This document shows, in pieces, positions 33,387-42,092 of a stretch of 64,000 bases of DNA. This DNA comes from an uncultured Eubacteriales bacterium. Lineage in GTDB: Bacteria; Bacillota; Clostridia; Christensenellales; CAG-314. The position numbers and the translations under genes were made by a program. The stretch is taken from assembly GCA_900544545.1 (NCBI GenBank), contig UQVY01000007.1, positions 1 through 64,000 of the forward strand, read 5' to 3'. Numbering within the stretch: the first letter of the stretch is position 1; each line of letters opens with the position of its first letter. Under the pieces are notes generated by a model. The model worked only from the letters and a program-made list of their open reading frames with translations, did no database searches and was not told the origin of the DNA.

Positions 33387-34693
33387 AAAGACTCGGAAAA
33401 CCGAGAATTCCCGACGCGGTGAAGATATGCGAGGCGAATTTTCCTTTGCCATTTGCTTCGGGGCTTGAATATTCCGCTCCCGCACGCGGAGTTTTCAACA
33501 TCGTCCATACGGGAATGCTCATTCCCGAAATTCACGAGATTTTCGTGTGCGCTCAGGGCTGTCTCCGCGGAGTAGTCTTGACCGCCGCCGAAATGGGCGC
33601 GCAGGAGAGATTTTCGACCGTTACGGTTCGGGAAAACAACGTTCTCGACGGCGATATGGAGGAGCTTCTCATCGAAGGCGTCGCGGACATTCTGACGAGG
33701 CTTCCGGAATTGCCGCCCGCCGTACTCGTATATACGAGCTGTATCCATCATTTTATGGGCTGCGATCTGAATTACTGCTACGACGAGCTGAAAAAACGCT
33801 TCCCGACCGTGGAATTCGTCGACTGCTATATGAATCCGATTATGCGCAAGAGCGGACTTACTCCCGACCAGATTATGCGTAAGCAGCTCTACGGGCTTTT
33901 GACTCCCCGCGAATCCGACGGCGGAATAAACGTCCTCGGGAATAATTATTCGACCGACGACGAAAGCGACCTCGTCGAAATAATAAGGAAGTCGAAGAGA
34001 CCTTTCCGCGAAGTTACGAGGTGCGGGAGCTATTCCGAGTATAAGGAAATGGCAGGAAGCTCTCTCGACCTGACCTATAATTCCGCTGCGATTGCGGCGG
34101 GAGAAGCTCTCGGGGAGCGGCTCGGAATCAGGCATCTTCATCTTCCCTTCAGTTTTTCCGAAAACAAGATAATCGGAAATCTCTCCCGTCTTGCAAGCGA
34201 GTTGAACGTGGATTACGATTTTTCCGCGAAGAAGGAAAAGGCTCTCGACGTTCTCTCCCTTGCTAAAAAAGAGATAGGAGAGAGGTCGATAGCCGTGGAT
34301 TATACGGCGGTTCTCGCGCCGCTAAGCCTCATAAAGCTTCTTTCCGAAAACGGTTTTAACGTGCGGAGGCTCTATGCGGACTCGTTTATGCCCGACGAAA
34401 AGGAGGAATTCGATTGGATAGTGCGGAACCTTCCCGAGCTTGAGATTTTCCCGACCGTCCGTCCGGAGATGCGCGTAGCCGAAAGGAACGAAGCGGATTT
34501 TCTCGCGATAGGTCAGAAAGCCGCCTATTTCACCGGTACGAAAAACTTCGTGAACATCGTCGAAAGCGCGGGAATGTACGGCTTTTATTCGATAGAAAAG
34601 CTTGCTCGGCTTATGACCGATGCTCAGAGGAACGAAAAGGAAGCCGAGACTTCCATTCAGCAAAAGGGCTGGGGGTGCAATTGCTGCCTATGA
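33380..34693 (+). CDS. nitrogenase-like component 1, D-type subunit, unassigned group
   Basis: 437 aa with ATG at 33380 (GTAGAGTTATG context; an ATG at 33365 would add five residues). Nitrogenase component 1 fold. Cysteines fall at 17, 57, 61, 121, 128, 133 and 149, giving candidates for a P-cluster-like or [4Fe-4S] site. No cysteine exists between about residue 220 and the tail, so the NifD FeMo-cofactor ligand (Cys275) is missing. The C-terminus ends WGCNCCL, a possible extra metal or redox site. Substrate unknown: the family reduces N2, protochlorophyllide, Ni-sirohydrochlorin or thioethers in other members. Confidence 0.82.
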   Translation: MLKRLGKPRIPDAVKICEANFPLPFASGLEYSAPARGVFNIVHTGMLIPEIHEIFVCAQGCLRGVVLTAAEMGAQERFSTVTVRENNVLDGDMEELLIEGVADILTRLPELPPAVLVYTSCIHHFMGCDLNYCYDELKKRFPTVEFVDCYMNPIMRKSGLTPDQIMRKQLYGLLTPRESDGGINVLGNNYSTDDESDLVEIIRKSKRPFREVTRCGSYSEYKEMAGSSLDLTYNSAAIAAGEALGERLGIRHLHLPFSFSENKIIGNLSRLASELNVDYDFSAKKEKALDVLSLAKKEIGERSIAVDYTAVLAPLSLIKLLSENGFNVRRLYADSFMPDEKEEFDWIVRNLPELEIFPTVRPEMRVAERNEADFLAIGQKAAYFTGTKNFVNIVESAGMYGFYSIEKLARLMTDAQRNEKEAETSIQQKGWGCNCCL

Positions 34694-35928
34694 AACAGAC
34701 TCAGAAGATAATTTCGACCTACACTTCAGACGTTTCGGGCGTATGTTCCGCGCTTTACGAGTTTGGCGGAATGACCGTTATGCACGACGCCTCGGGCTGC
34801 AATTCCACCTACAACACGCACGACGAGCCTCGCTGGTACGATTCCGAAAGCCTTGTTTTCGTCTCCGGTCTGACCGAAATTCAGGCAGTGACGGGCGACG
34901 ACGAGAAGCTTATCTCGGACGTAACCGACGCCGCGCGGGAGCTTAAACCGCGTTTTATCGCGATAGCCGGTTCGCCGATTCCGATGATGACGGGCTGTGA
35001 TATTCCCGCGATAGCGCGCGAAATCGAGGCTCGCACGGGCATTCCGTCCTTCGGTTTTAATACCGACGGTATGCACTCCTACGTCGTCGGCGCGGGCGAA
35101 GCTCTTGCCGCCTATCTGGGTAGATTTGTAAGTAATCGCGAAAAGGTTTGCCGTGGAGTTAATATTCTCGGCGTAACTCCCGTTGATTTTTCGGTGAACG
35201 GCTCTGTCGGGAGTATGAAACGCTTCTTTTCCGAAGGCGGTTTTGAGGTGATTTCGGCGGTCGCGATGGGGAGTTCGCCCGACGAGATTGCGCGGGCTGC
35301 CTCCGCCGAGGTGAATTTCGTGGTTTCGTCGGTTGGTCTTGACGCCGCGGAGCTGCTTTTCAAGCGGTTCGGGACGCCCTACGTGGTCGGTTTGCCCGTC
35401 GGAGAGTTCGGAAAAATTCTACTTTCCGAGGCGGAAAAAACCCTTAAAACGGGCGAAAGTCGCATAGCCTTCGACTTTTTGAACGGAGCGGACAGCCTAA
35501 ATTCCCGTTCCGTTGGCTCCGAAAATCATGCGGATTTTTGTGGAAGCGGTGTGAATATCGTCTCTGATAATAGTGAAAATTACAAGGATTTTTTGTCTGC
35601 TAACGGTAAAAACGACCTTTTCATTATCGGAGAAAGCGTAACTTCCCGTTCTCTTGCGGCTGCGATTGCGCTGAAATACAGGCGTTTTGCCCGCGTAATT
35701 TGTCCGCTCGAGAGGTCTAAGGGGCTGCTTTCCGCGTCGGATTTCGCGCTTTCCGACGAAGAGGCGACCGAAAATCTCCTTAAAACGACCGCCCGCGCTA
35801 TAATTGCCGACCCGCTCTATAAGCCAATTATTCCTGAAAATTCTCGCTTTTATCCCCTCCCGCACGAAGGCTTTTCCGGGCGTCTTTTCCGCAAAAAAAT
35901 CCCCGATCTGATCGCCCGCGGAGTCTGA
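34690..35928 (+). CDS. nitrogenase-like component 1, K-type subunit, unassigned group
   Basis: 412 aa from ATG 34690, which overlaps the D-type stop (ATGA); a GTG at 34675 is an alternative. Cys19 (GVCSAL), Cys37 (DASGCNSTY) and Cys103 (TGCDIP) reproduce the three-cysteine spacing of NifK P-cluster ligands (70, 95, 153). The region around FVSGLTEIQAVTGDDEKL matches the conserved component-1 motif that follows. It would pair with the D-type subunit as heterotetramer. It is the last gene before a 430-base repeat-bearing gap. Confidence 0.82.
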   Translation: MKQTQKIISTYTSDVSGVCSALYEFGGMTVMHDASGCNSTYNTHDEPRWYDSESLVFVSGLTEIQAVTGDDEKLISDVTDAARELKPRFIAIAGSPIPMMTGCDIPAIAREIEARTGIPSFGFNTDGMHSYVVGAGEALAAYLGRFVSNREKVCRGVNILGVTPVDFSVNGSVGSMKRFFSEGGFEVISAVAMGSSPDEIARAASAEVNFVVSSVGLDAAELLFKRFGTPYVVGLPVGEFGKILLSEAEKTLKTGESRIAFDFLNGADSLNSRSVGSENHADFCGSGVNIVSDNSENYKDFLSANGKNDLFIIGESVTSRSLAAAIALKYRRFARVICPLERSKGLLSASDFALSDEEATENLLKTTARAIIADPLYKPIIPENSRFYPLPHEGFSGRLFRKKIPDLIARGV

Positions 35929-36360
35929 ATTCTCATTTCGAAACTCCGACTTTGCCCCGAAAATCTCAAATTTCCATCGAAATTTTGAATTTTCTTAAAA
36001 ATCCTCAGTTTCCCTCATCCCGAAAGTCTGAATTTTTCCCGGAAAATCTCAGACTTTCCCAAAAATCTCAGTTTTTCCCTCGAAAATCTTGAGAAAAATC
36101 GTTGGAAAACTGGCCAAAAATGCGAAAAAATCACGAATTTTGCGTTAACTCCCGATTAACTCACGATTAAATAATGAAATAACAAGCCAATTTATTCTCG
36201 AATAACGCTAAAATCGACCGTCCAGATTTTCACAAAAGAATCAAAGAATGTGTTTGATTCGTGTAAGCTTAACACATACAAAAACCGCTAAAAAACGCCT
36301 GAAAAAAGACGTTTTAAAGATAAAAATTTTGCCTTTATGGCGAGAAAAGGAGAAGAAACA
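35929..36360 (+). repeat. gap with degenerate tandem repeats upstream of the binding-protein gene
   Basis: No gene. From about 35938 to 36097 some eight degenerate units of 18-24 bases resemble CGAAAATCTCAGACTTTCCC. Further on there is an inverted repeat TGTGTT (36249-36254) / AACACA (36271-36276). No intrinsic terminator with a clear T-run is visible, so it is open whether the binding-protein gene has its own promoter. Confidence 0.6.
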
Positions 36361-37470
36361 ATGAAAAAATTTGCAGTTTTACTTATGCTTGTGTGCCTTG
36401 TCACGGCACTTTGCGCTTGTCCGAACGGTAGGACCGACGACCTCGACACGATTACCGTAGTCGACCACGACGGCAACACCGTTACCCTTCCGAAAGAGAT
36501 TAAAAAAATAGTAGTAGCGGATATTTTCCCGCTTCCGTCCGTTCTTGCGGTGTTTTTCGACTCGGCGGATAAGCTTGTCGGCATAGCTCCGACGAGCATG
36601 GCGGCGGCAAAAAACAGCCTTCTTTCCGAACTTTATCCCGAAATTCTCAACGCAAAAACCGACTTTATGCAGGGCTCGACCGTCAACACGGAGGAGCTTG
36701 CGAAGCTCGAACCGGACGTCGTTTTTTACAGCGCGGGCAACGCTCAACAGGGCGAAAACCTCAGAAACGCGGGCTTTAACGCGGTTGCGATATCCGCGAA
36801 CAAGTGGGGCTATAATGCGATCGAGACGCTCAATCAGTGGATAGATTTGCTCTCGCAGATGTTCCCCGCGAGCAAGGACAGGGCGGCGATTGCGCAGCGG
36901 GCGAGCAACGAGGCCTACACGCTGGTTTCGGAAAGAGTGGGTAATCTTAAAGATGAAGAAAAAAAGAATGCTTTCTTTATTTTTCAGTGTAACGAAAGTA
37001 CGATTCTGACTTCCGGAAAGAACTTTTTCGGGCAATGGTGGGCTGATGCGATGGGAGCTAATAACGTTGCGGAAGAGCTTACCAAGGACAATTCCGTGGC
37101 TGTCAACCTCGAGCAGGTAATAAAGTGGAATCCCGACGTAATCTTTATCACGAACTTCACACCCGTTCAACCTAATGACCTTTACACAAACGCAATCGGA
37201 AATTATGATTGGTCTGCTATTTCTGCCATTATTTCCCATCAAGTCTATAAAATGCCGCTCGGGATGTACAGGAGCTATACGCCGGGAATCGATACGCCCG
37301 TAACGCTGCTGTGGTTCGCGAAAACGGTTTATCCGGAGCTTTTTGAGGATATCGACGTAATCGAGGAGGTTATCGCCTACTATGACGAGGTGTTCGGAAT
37401 CGAGCTTACCGAAGAGCAGGCGAAAGGTATTTTCGCTCCGTCGGGTAATGCTGGCATAATAGATTATTAA
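36361..37470 (+). CDS. ABC transporter substrate-binding lipoprotein (FecB/BtuF-like)
   Basis: 369 aa. Signal peptide MKKFAVLLMLVCLVTALCAC with lipobox ALCAC, so it is anchored outside the membrane. Then the two-lobed helical-backbone binding fold: VVDHDGNTVTLPKEIKKIVV, ADKLVGIAP, NTEELAKLEPDVVFYSAG. The start at 36361 is chosen over an upstream in-frame ATG (36337) because it follows AAGGAG and begins the signal peptide. It is the natural partner of the FecCD permease and fused ATPase upstream. The ligand may be a metal, oxyanion or chelate. Confidence 0.9.
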   Translation: MKKFAVLLMLVCLVTALCACPNGRTDDLDTITVVDHDGNTVTLPKEIKKIVVADIFPLPSVLAVFFDSADKLVGIAPTSMAAAKNSLLSELYPEILNAKTDFMQGSTVNTEELAKLEPDVVFYSAGNAQQGENLRNAGFNAVAISANKWGYNAIETLNQWIDLLSQMFPASKDRAAIAQRASNEAYTLVSERVGNLKDEEKKNAFFIFQCNESTILTSGKNFFGQWWADAMGANNVAEELTKDNSVAVNLEQVIKWNPDVIFITNFTPVQPNDLYTNAIGNYDWSAISAIISHQVYKMPLGMYRSYTPGIDTPVTLLWFAKTVYPELFEDIDVIEEVIAYYDEVFGIELTEEQAKGIFAPSGNAGIIDY

Positions 37471-37607
37471 GTCTTATCCTTAATGTAGGTATAAACTATC
37501 GTCAGGCAACGCAGGGAGAATAGATTGCTAAGAAGCAAAATTTACTGAGAAGTTGCGGGGCTTGGCGATTGAGAATCGTTACAGAATTGAGTTTTAAGAG
37601 GTGAATT

Positions 37608-38816
37608 ATGGGACTTAACGACGCACCTTCCGCCGAAAGAGTTCATATAGGCTTTTTCGGCCTCAGAAACGCAGGCAAATCCAGCCTCGTCAACGCCGTT
37701 ACCGGGCAGAATCTTTCGCTCGTTTCGGAAATCAAGGGCACTACGACCGACCCCGTTCAGAAAACTATGGAGCTTCTTCCGATAGGTCCGGTGGTCGTTA
37801 TCGATACCCCCGGCACGGACGACGAAGGTTCGCTCGGTGAAATGAGAGTCGCGCGGGCAAGACGAATGCTCGACAAAACCGATATCGCGGTACTCGTCGC
37901 CGACGCGTCCCTCGGAATTACGACGGGCGACAGGGAGCTCATAGACGCCTTTAAAGCGGCGTCGGTTCCCTTCGTTATCGCGTTCAATAAGTGCGACCTT
38001 CTCGGAAACATTCCCGAACACGCGGAAAACGAGATTTACGTCAGCGCGCTCAGAGGAACGAACGTTTACGAGCTTAAAGAGCTTATCGGAAAAACGGCGG
38101 GAATAAAGACTGAGGAAAAACGGCTCATCGGCGACCTTATTTCACCGAAAGACGTCGTGGTTCTCGTTACGCCCATAGACGCGGCGGCTCCCAAGGGAAG
38201 AATGATTCTCCCGCAGCAGCAGACGATAAGGGATATTCTCGATTCGGACGCGATAAACGTCGTCGTTAAGGAAACCGAACTCGCGGACGCGCTCGGAATG
38301 CTCGGCGACAGAGTGAAAATGGTCGTAACCGATTCGCAGGCCTTCGGGAAGGTCAGTCGGGAAACGCCCGAGAATATCACGCTCACGTCGTTTTCGATAC
38401 TTTTTGCGCGCTACAAAGGCGAACTGAGAGAAGCCGTGAAAGGTGCGGCGACCTTAAAGAAACTTAGGGACGGCGACAAGGTTCTGATTTCCGAGGGCTG
38501 CACGCACCACAGACAATGCGGGGACATCGGCACGGTCAAGCTTCCGAACTGGATTCTCGGTTACACGGGAAAGAAGATAGAGTTCGGATTCACTTCGGGC
38601 GGGAGCTTCCCCGACGACCTTTCGGAATACGCGCTCGTCGTGCATTGCGGGGCGTGTATGCTCAACGAAAGAGAGATGCGTTCCCGCATAGAAAAAGCCG
38701 GACGCGCGGGCGTACCCATAACCAACTACGGGATAACGATCGCGATGATTCACGGAATCCTCAGGCGGTCGCTTTCTCCCTTCCCCGAACTCGTTTCGGA
38801 ATTCTTCGGGGATTAA
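37608..38816 (+). CDS. hydF: [FeFe]-hydrogenase H-cluster maturation GTPase HydF
   Basis: 402 aa. The N-terminal GTPase domain has P-loop GLRNAGKSS (18-26), switch GTTTDP and DTPGTDDEG. The C-terminal Fe-S domain carries CTH (Cys298, His300) and HCGAC (Cys347, Cys350), the HydF cluster ligands. It is the scaffold that passes the diiron precursor to the hydrogenase apoprotein. 137 bases separate it from the binding-protein gene. HydG, the third maturase, is not in this window. Confidence 0.97.
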   Translation: MGLNDAPSAERVHIGFFGLRNAGKSSLVNAVTGQNLSLVSEIKGTTTDPVQKTMELLPIGPVVVIDTPGTDDEGSLGEMRVARARRMLDKTDIAVLVADASLGITTGDRELIDAFKAASVPFVIAFNKCDLLGNIPEHAENEIYVSALRGTNVYELKELIGKTAGIKTEEKRLIGDLISPKDVVVLVTPIDAAAPKGRMILPQQQTIRDILDSDAINVVVKETELADALGMLGDRVKMVVTDSQAFGKVSRETPENITLTSFSILFARYKGELREAVKGAATLKKLRDGDKVLISEGCTHHRQCGDIGTVKLPNWILGYTGKKIEFGFTSGGSFPDDLSEYALVVHCGACMLNEREMRSRIEKAGRAGVPITNYGITIAMIHGILRRSLSPFPELVSEFFGD

Positions 38817-38834
38817 ACCCAAATACAAAAACGC

Positions 38835-38864
38835 AGGGACGGCTGTATAAGTCGTCTCTTTTTT
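38835..38864 (+). terminator. terminator after hydF
   Basis: AGGGACG...CGTCTCT stem extended by GCT/AGT, then a T-run (38859-38864). Confidence 0.75.
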
Positions 38865-38900
38865 GTATATTTATGCGTGCTTTGAGCGGACGGGAGAGGA

Positions 38901-39036
38901 GATTCGGAAAAAGAAAAATCGTGAGGATTGTTCGCGGATTCGGGAAAAGAAAAATCGGGAAGTCGCTTACGGATCAGGAAAGAAAATTTGAGAGGTCGCT
39001 TATGGATTGGGGAAAAAAGGTTTTGCGATTTTTCGC
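38901..39036 (+). repeat. four degenerate tandem units upstream of the marR promoter
   Basis: Units starting GATTCGG or GATTGGG at 38901, 38937, 38972 and 39005, each 32-36 bases, with cores such as GGGAAAAGAAAAATCGGGAAG and GTCGCTTA. They end 11 bases before the -35 box of the marR gene. Confidence 0.6.
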
Positions 39037-39047
39037 TTGACATTTGC

Positions 39048-39076
39048 TTGACAAAAGTCCGAAATCGTACTATAAT
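39048..39076 (+). promoter_or_regulatory. promoter of marR-mate
   Basis: TTGACA (39048-39053), 17 bp, TATAAT (39071-39076): perfect consensus. Confidence 0.88.
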
Positions 39077-39106
39077 GGGCAGGCTGCTTTCAGTCGGGAG
39101 GTAATT

Positions 39107-39580
39107 ATGGAATCTTTCGTTTCGCGCGAGATGAGGAGATACAACTCGCTTATTGGCGGAATCAACGCGGTTTATCACGAGGCAAGCGTGGCTCTCGGAG
39201 TTTCGGACAGCACGATGATGGTGTTTTACGCGGTGTGCAACGAGGGGGACAAATGCTCCCTCAAAAACGTGAGGATAAGCTCGGGACTCCCCAAACAGAC
39301 CGTCAATTCCTGCATAAGGAACCTCGAAAAACGCGAACTCGTTTATCTTCGGGCAAAGGACGGTAAGAGCAAGACGGTCTTTCTTACCGAGAAAGGAACG
39401 GAATTCGCGAAGAAAACCGTCGTAAGAATCATTCAGGCAGAAAACGCCGTCTTTTCGGGCTGGGAGAAAAGGGACGTCGAGACTTATCTCGCCCTGACGG
39501 AAAGATTTTTAAACGATTTCAAGGAGAAAACGTCCGCCTTTACGAGAGAAAAGCCCGAGCGGACGGAGGAAAAAATATGA
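39107..39580 (+). CDS. MarR-family transcriptional regulator
   Basis: 157 aa winged-helix regulator. It has the central helix-turn-helix (KNVRISSGLPKQTVNSCIRNLEK) and wing (DGKSKTVFLTEKG) of MarR proteins. The start at 39107 follows GGGAGG; an upstream in-frame ATG overlaps the promoter and is excluded. It overlaps the following MATE transporter by 4 bases (ATGA), so it most likely represses this operon in response to an exported drug or metabolite. Confidence 0.9.
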   Translation: MESFVSREMRRYNSLIGGINAVYHEASVALGVSDSTMMVFYAVCNEGDKCSLKNVRISSGLPKQTVNSCIRNLEKRELVYLRAKDGKSKTVFLTEKGTEFAKKTVVRIIQAENAVFSGWEKRDVETYLALTERFLNDFKEKTSAFTREKPERTEEKI

Positions 39581-40902
39581 TCAGACTTTCGGATCACTTT
39601 ACTTTCGGCAAGCTTATGAGATTTACGCTGCCGTCGATTATAATGGTGGTGTTCACTTCGATTTACAGCATAGTGGACGGCTTTTTCGTGTCGAATTTCG
39701 TCGGAAAAACCGCATTTGCCGCGGTCAATTTCGCTATGCCGCTTCTTATGATACTTGGCTGCGTGGGATTTATGTTCGGAACGGGCGGAAGCGCGCTGAT
39801 ATCCAAATTCCTCGGCGAAGGAAAATCCGAAAAAGCAAACGAGACCTTCTCCTTCGTGGTTTACGCGGCGGCGGCTTCGGGTACTTTGCTTGCCGTACTC
39901 GGGGAAATCTTCGTAAGTCCGATTCTCTCACTTATGGGGGCGGAGGGCGAGCTTCTCGAACAAGCGACGCTTTACAGCCGCATATATCTTATCGGACTTC
40001 CGTTTTACGTTCTTCAATTCGAATTTCAGTGCCTTTTCGTTACTGCGGAAAAACCGAAAATCGGACTTTTCGTAACGCTGGCTTCGGGATTCGCGAATAT
40101 GATCCTCGACGCGGTTTTCGTTATGGTATTCGAATGGAAAGTAGCGGGAGCTGCCGTCGCGACGGTCGTAAGTATGCTTGTCGGCGGAATAATCCCTCTG
40201 TTTTACTTCGGACGGAAAAACAGGAGCCTTCTGAAACTTACCAGATGCGGATTCGATAAATCCGTGCTTTTCAAGACCTGCACGAACGGCTCGTCGGAAT
40301 TCCTGAGCAACGTTTCGACTTCGCTCGTAAGTATGCTCTATAACCTTCAGCTTATGAAATACGCGGGAGAGGACGGAGTTTCGGCTTACGGAGTGCTTAT
40401 GTACGTCGCGATGATCTTTCAGGCGATATTCATAGGCTATTCGGTGGGAGCCGCGCCCGTAGTCGGGTATAACTTCGGCGCGCAGAACAAAGAGGAACTT
40501 CGGAACGTCCTCAGAAGAAGCCTCGTCATAATCGGAATAGCCGCGTTTCTTATGTTCGGCGCGGGAGAGCTTTTGTCGCGTCCGCTGGCTATGCTTTTCG
40601 TGGGATACGACGCCGCGCTTATGGAGATGACCGACCACGCCTTCAGGATATTCTCCTTCTCATTCCTTATGTGCGGATTCACGATTTATACGTCGTCCTT
40701 TTTCACCGCGCTCAACGACGGACTTATCTCCGCGCTCGTTTCGATTCTGAGGACGCTCGTTTTTCAGGTGATATGCGTGATCGTTTTTCCGCTTATCTGG
40801 AAGCTCGACGGAATATGGATTTCCATCGTCGCGGCGGAGGTTATGGCAATCGTATTTTCGTTCGTATTCCTGAAAATCAAGCGCGGAAAGTACGGGTATT
40901 GA
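39577..40902 (+). CDS. MATE-family multidrug/metabolite efflux protein
   Basis: 441 aa with about twelve transmembrane helices in two homologous halves. It begins SDHFTFGKLMRFTLPSIIMVVFTSIYSIVDGFFV and has the FGTGGSALIS and GYSVGAAPVVGYNFGAQ family motifs. It exports organic cations using an H+ or Na+ gradient. It is coupled to the MarR gene and followed by a hairpin terminator. The substrate cannot be told. Confidence 0.93.
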   Translation: MIRLSDHFTFGKLMRFTLPSIIMVVFTSIYSIVDGFFVSNFVGKTAFAAVNFAMPLLMILGCVGFMFGTGGSALISKFLGEGKSEKANETFSFVVYAAAASGTLLAVLGEIFVSPILSLMGAEGELLEQATLYSRIYLIGLPFYVLQFEFQCLFVTAEKPKIGLFVTLASGFANMILDAVFVMVFEWKVAGAAVATVVSMLVGGIIPLFYFGRKNRSLLKLTRCGFDKSVLFKTCTNGSSEFLSNVSTSLVSMLYNLQLMKYAGEDGVSAYGVLMYVAMIFQAIFIGYSVGAAPVVGYNFGAQNKEELRNVLRRSLVIIGIAAFLMFGAGELLSRPLAMLFVGYDAALMEMTDHAFRIFSFSFLMCGFTIYTSSFFTALNDGLISALVSILRTLVFQVICVIVFPLIWKLDGIWISIVAAEVMAIVFSFVFLKIKRGKYGY

Positions 40903-41020
40903 GGACGAAAATCCGACCGTAATTCGCGTTTTACGGCAAATCAAAGCAGTTTATAACGGATTAAAGCCGTTTATGATCGCGTTTTATAAGCAAATTAAAG
41001 CCCTTTATAATCGGGACGAA
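40903..41020 (+). repeat. three degenerate repeats after the MATE gene
   Basis: Variants of AAATNAAAGCCNTTTATAA occur near 40940, 40961 and 40992, just before the terminator. No gene here. Confidence 0.4.
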
Positions 41021-41053
41021 AAGCCTTCTTTCACCAAAAAAGAGGGCTTTTAA
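41021..41053 (+). terminator. terminator after the MATE gene
   Basis: AAGCCTTCTTT / AAAGAGGGCTT stem (one mismatch) followed by TTTAAATT. Confidence 0.75.
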
Positions 41054-41107
41054 ATTGAAGAGAAAGTGTCGTTTTTGTAAAACGATTGTATTTTTTGTAA
41101 AAAACGG

Positions 41108-41136
41108 TTGAAAAAGAGGGGATTTTATAGTATAAT
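41108..41136 (+). promoter_or_regulatory. promoter of the 284-aa membrane-anchored protein
   Basis: TTGAAA (41108-41113), 17 bp, TATAAT (41131-41136). Confidence 0.75.
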
Positions 41137-41178
41137 TGAACAAAACGGAGAAAAACCGAAAGGTTTACCAAGATTATT

Positions 41179-42033
41179 ATGAAGAGATTTTTAACGGATA
41201 TCGTCGTTTTAATCGTAATCGCGGCAATCGTGCTGGCGGGCGGATACTTCTACGTCAGAAAAACCTGCGGGCTGGATCTTTTCGTCGCGGCGGGGCATAT
41301 AAAAGCTCTCAGCGAAAGGACGGATACGAAGAAAAGCTTTCCGTTGTCCTACGGAGAGGAGGATTTGCCCGAAGCGGTCGAAGGCGTCAATCGCTGCGGA
41401 GTCGGACTTATCGCTACCGCGGAGGACGGAGGCTACGAGTTCGTTTCCGCGCCGTCGGGGATAATGAGCAGAGCGGTCATTCTTACCGAAAAACAGACCG
41501 CGGCCTTTCTTTCGCTCCTTATCGGAAATTCGGAGGAAAGCCTCTCCGTCGGAGGAACGAAAATTCCCGCGGAAATAGTCGAAGTCAGATTCGCCGAGGT
41601 TTCTAAAGAGAACGGAGCGACCGTAAGTTATACGATTAAAATAGATACGGCGCCGCTGAAAACGAGAATGAACGTCTTTCCGAGCAGCCTTATAAAGCCG
41701 TTTTTCCCTGACGAATTGTACCTCACGAGCGTCGTTGAAATCAAAAAAGAAGCCGAGCCTTTCTCGTATTCGGCAGAGACGAGGGAGCTTTCGATCAACG
41801 GATTGTCGGCGGAATATACGCGGAAGATTCTGGACGATCTCGGAAGCTTCGTGAAAATCGGAAGCGCCGAGGACGCGGGCGCGGTCGGAATTTTCCTGAC
41901 GAATCTGCTTCTCGGAGGCGAAGAAAGTCAGGGATTTGCGTATTCGCTGAGGATTTACGGGGCGAAGAACTTCGTTTTCGACGACGTTTCCTTCGGCGCG
42001 CAGCACGGGAAAATCTTCGCGGTAGTCGTGTGA
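41179..42033 (+). CDS. membrane-anchored protein of unknown function, 284 aa
   Basis: I do not recognise this protein. Residues ~5-26 (LTDIVVLIVIAAIVLAGGYFYV) form one transmembrane helix, with a positively charged start, so the rest is probably extracellular. The remaining ~255 residues look like a mixed alpha/beta domain with no cysteine motif or catalytic signature. It has its own promoter. The spacing between -10 and ATG is about 42 bases and the SD is poor. A methyltransferase gene converges from downstream. Confidence 0.75.
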   Translation: MKRFLTDIVVLIVIAAIVLAGGYFYVRKTCGLDLFVAAGHIKALSERTDTKKSFPLSYGEEDLPEAVEGVNRCGVGLIATAEDGGYEFVSAPSGIMSRAVILTEKQTAAFLSLLIGNSEESLSVGGTKIPAEIVEVRFAEVSKENGATVSYTIKIDTAPLKTRMNVFPSSLIKPFFPDELYLTSVVEIKKEAEPFSYSAETRELSINGLSAEYTRKILDDLGSFVKIGSAEDAGAVGIFLTNLLLGGEESQGFAYSLRIYGAKNFVFDDVSFGAQHGKIFAVVV

Positions 42034-42092
42034 GTAGGGGGGAATTCGGGAATCGTTTTCGGAATTTATGAGGGAATAGGAAGGGTAGGGCG

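Noticed and set aside
32622..35928. Nitrogen-fixation (nifHDK) operon
   Set aside because: No nifB/E/N, shorter subunits and no FeMo-cofactor cysteine in the D-like subunit; called nitrogenase-like only.
35938..36097. CRISPR-like array
   Set aside because: Units are degenerate, 18-24 bases, without spacers of constant length and without cas genes.
38516..39040. 174-codon frame spanning the end of hydF and the following gap
   Set aside because: Most of it overlaps hydF in another frame; the remainder is made of the degenerate tandem repeats.
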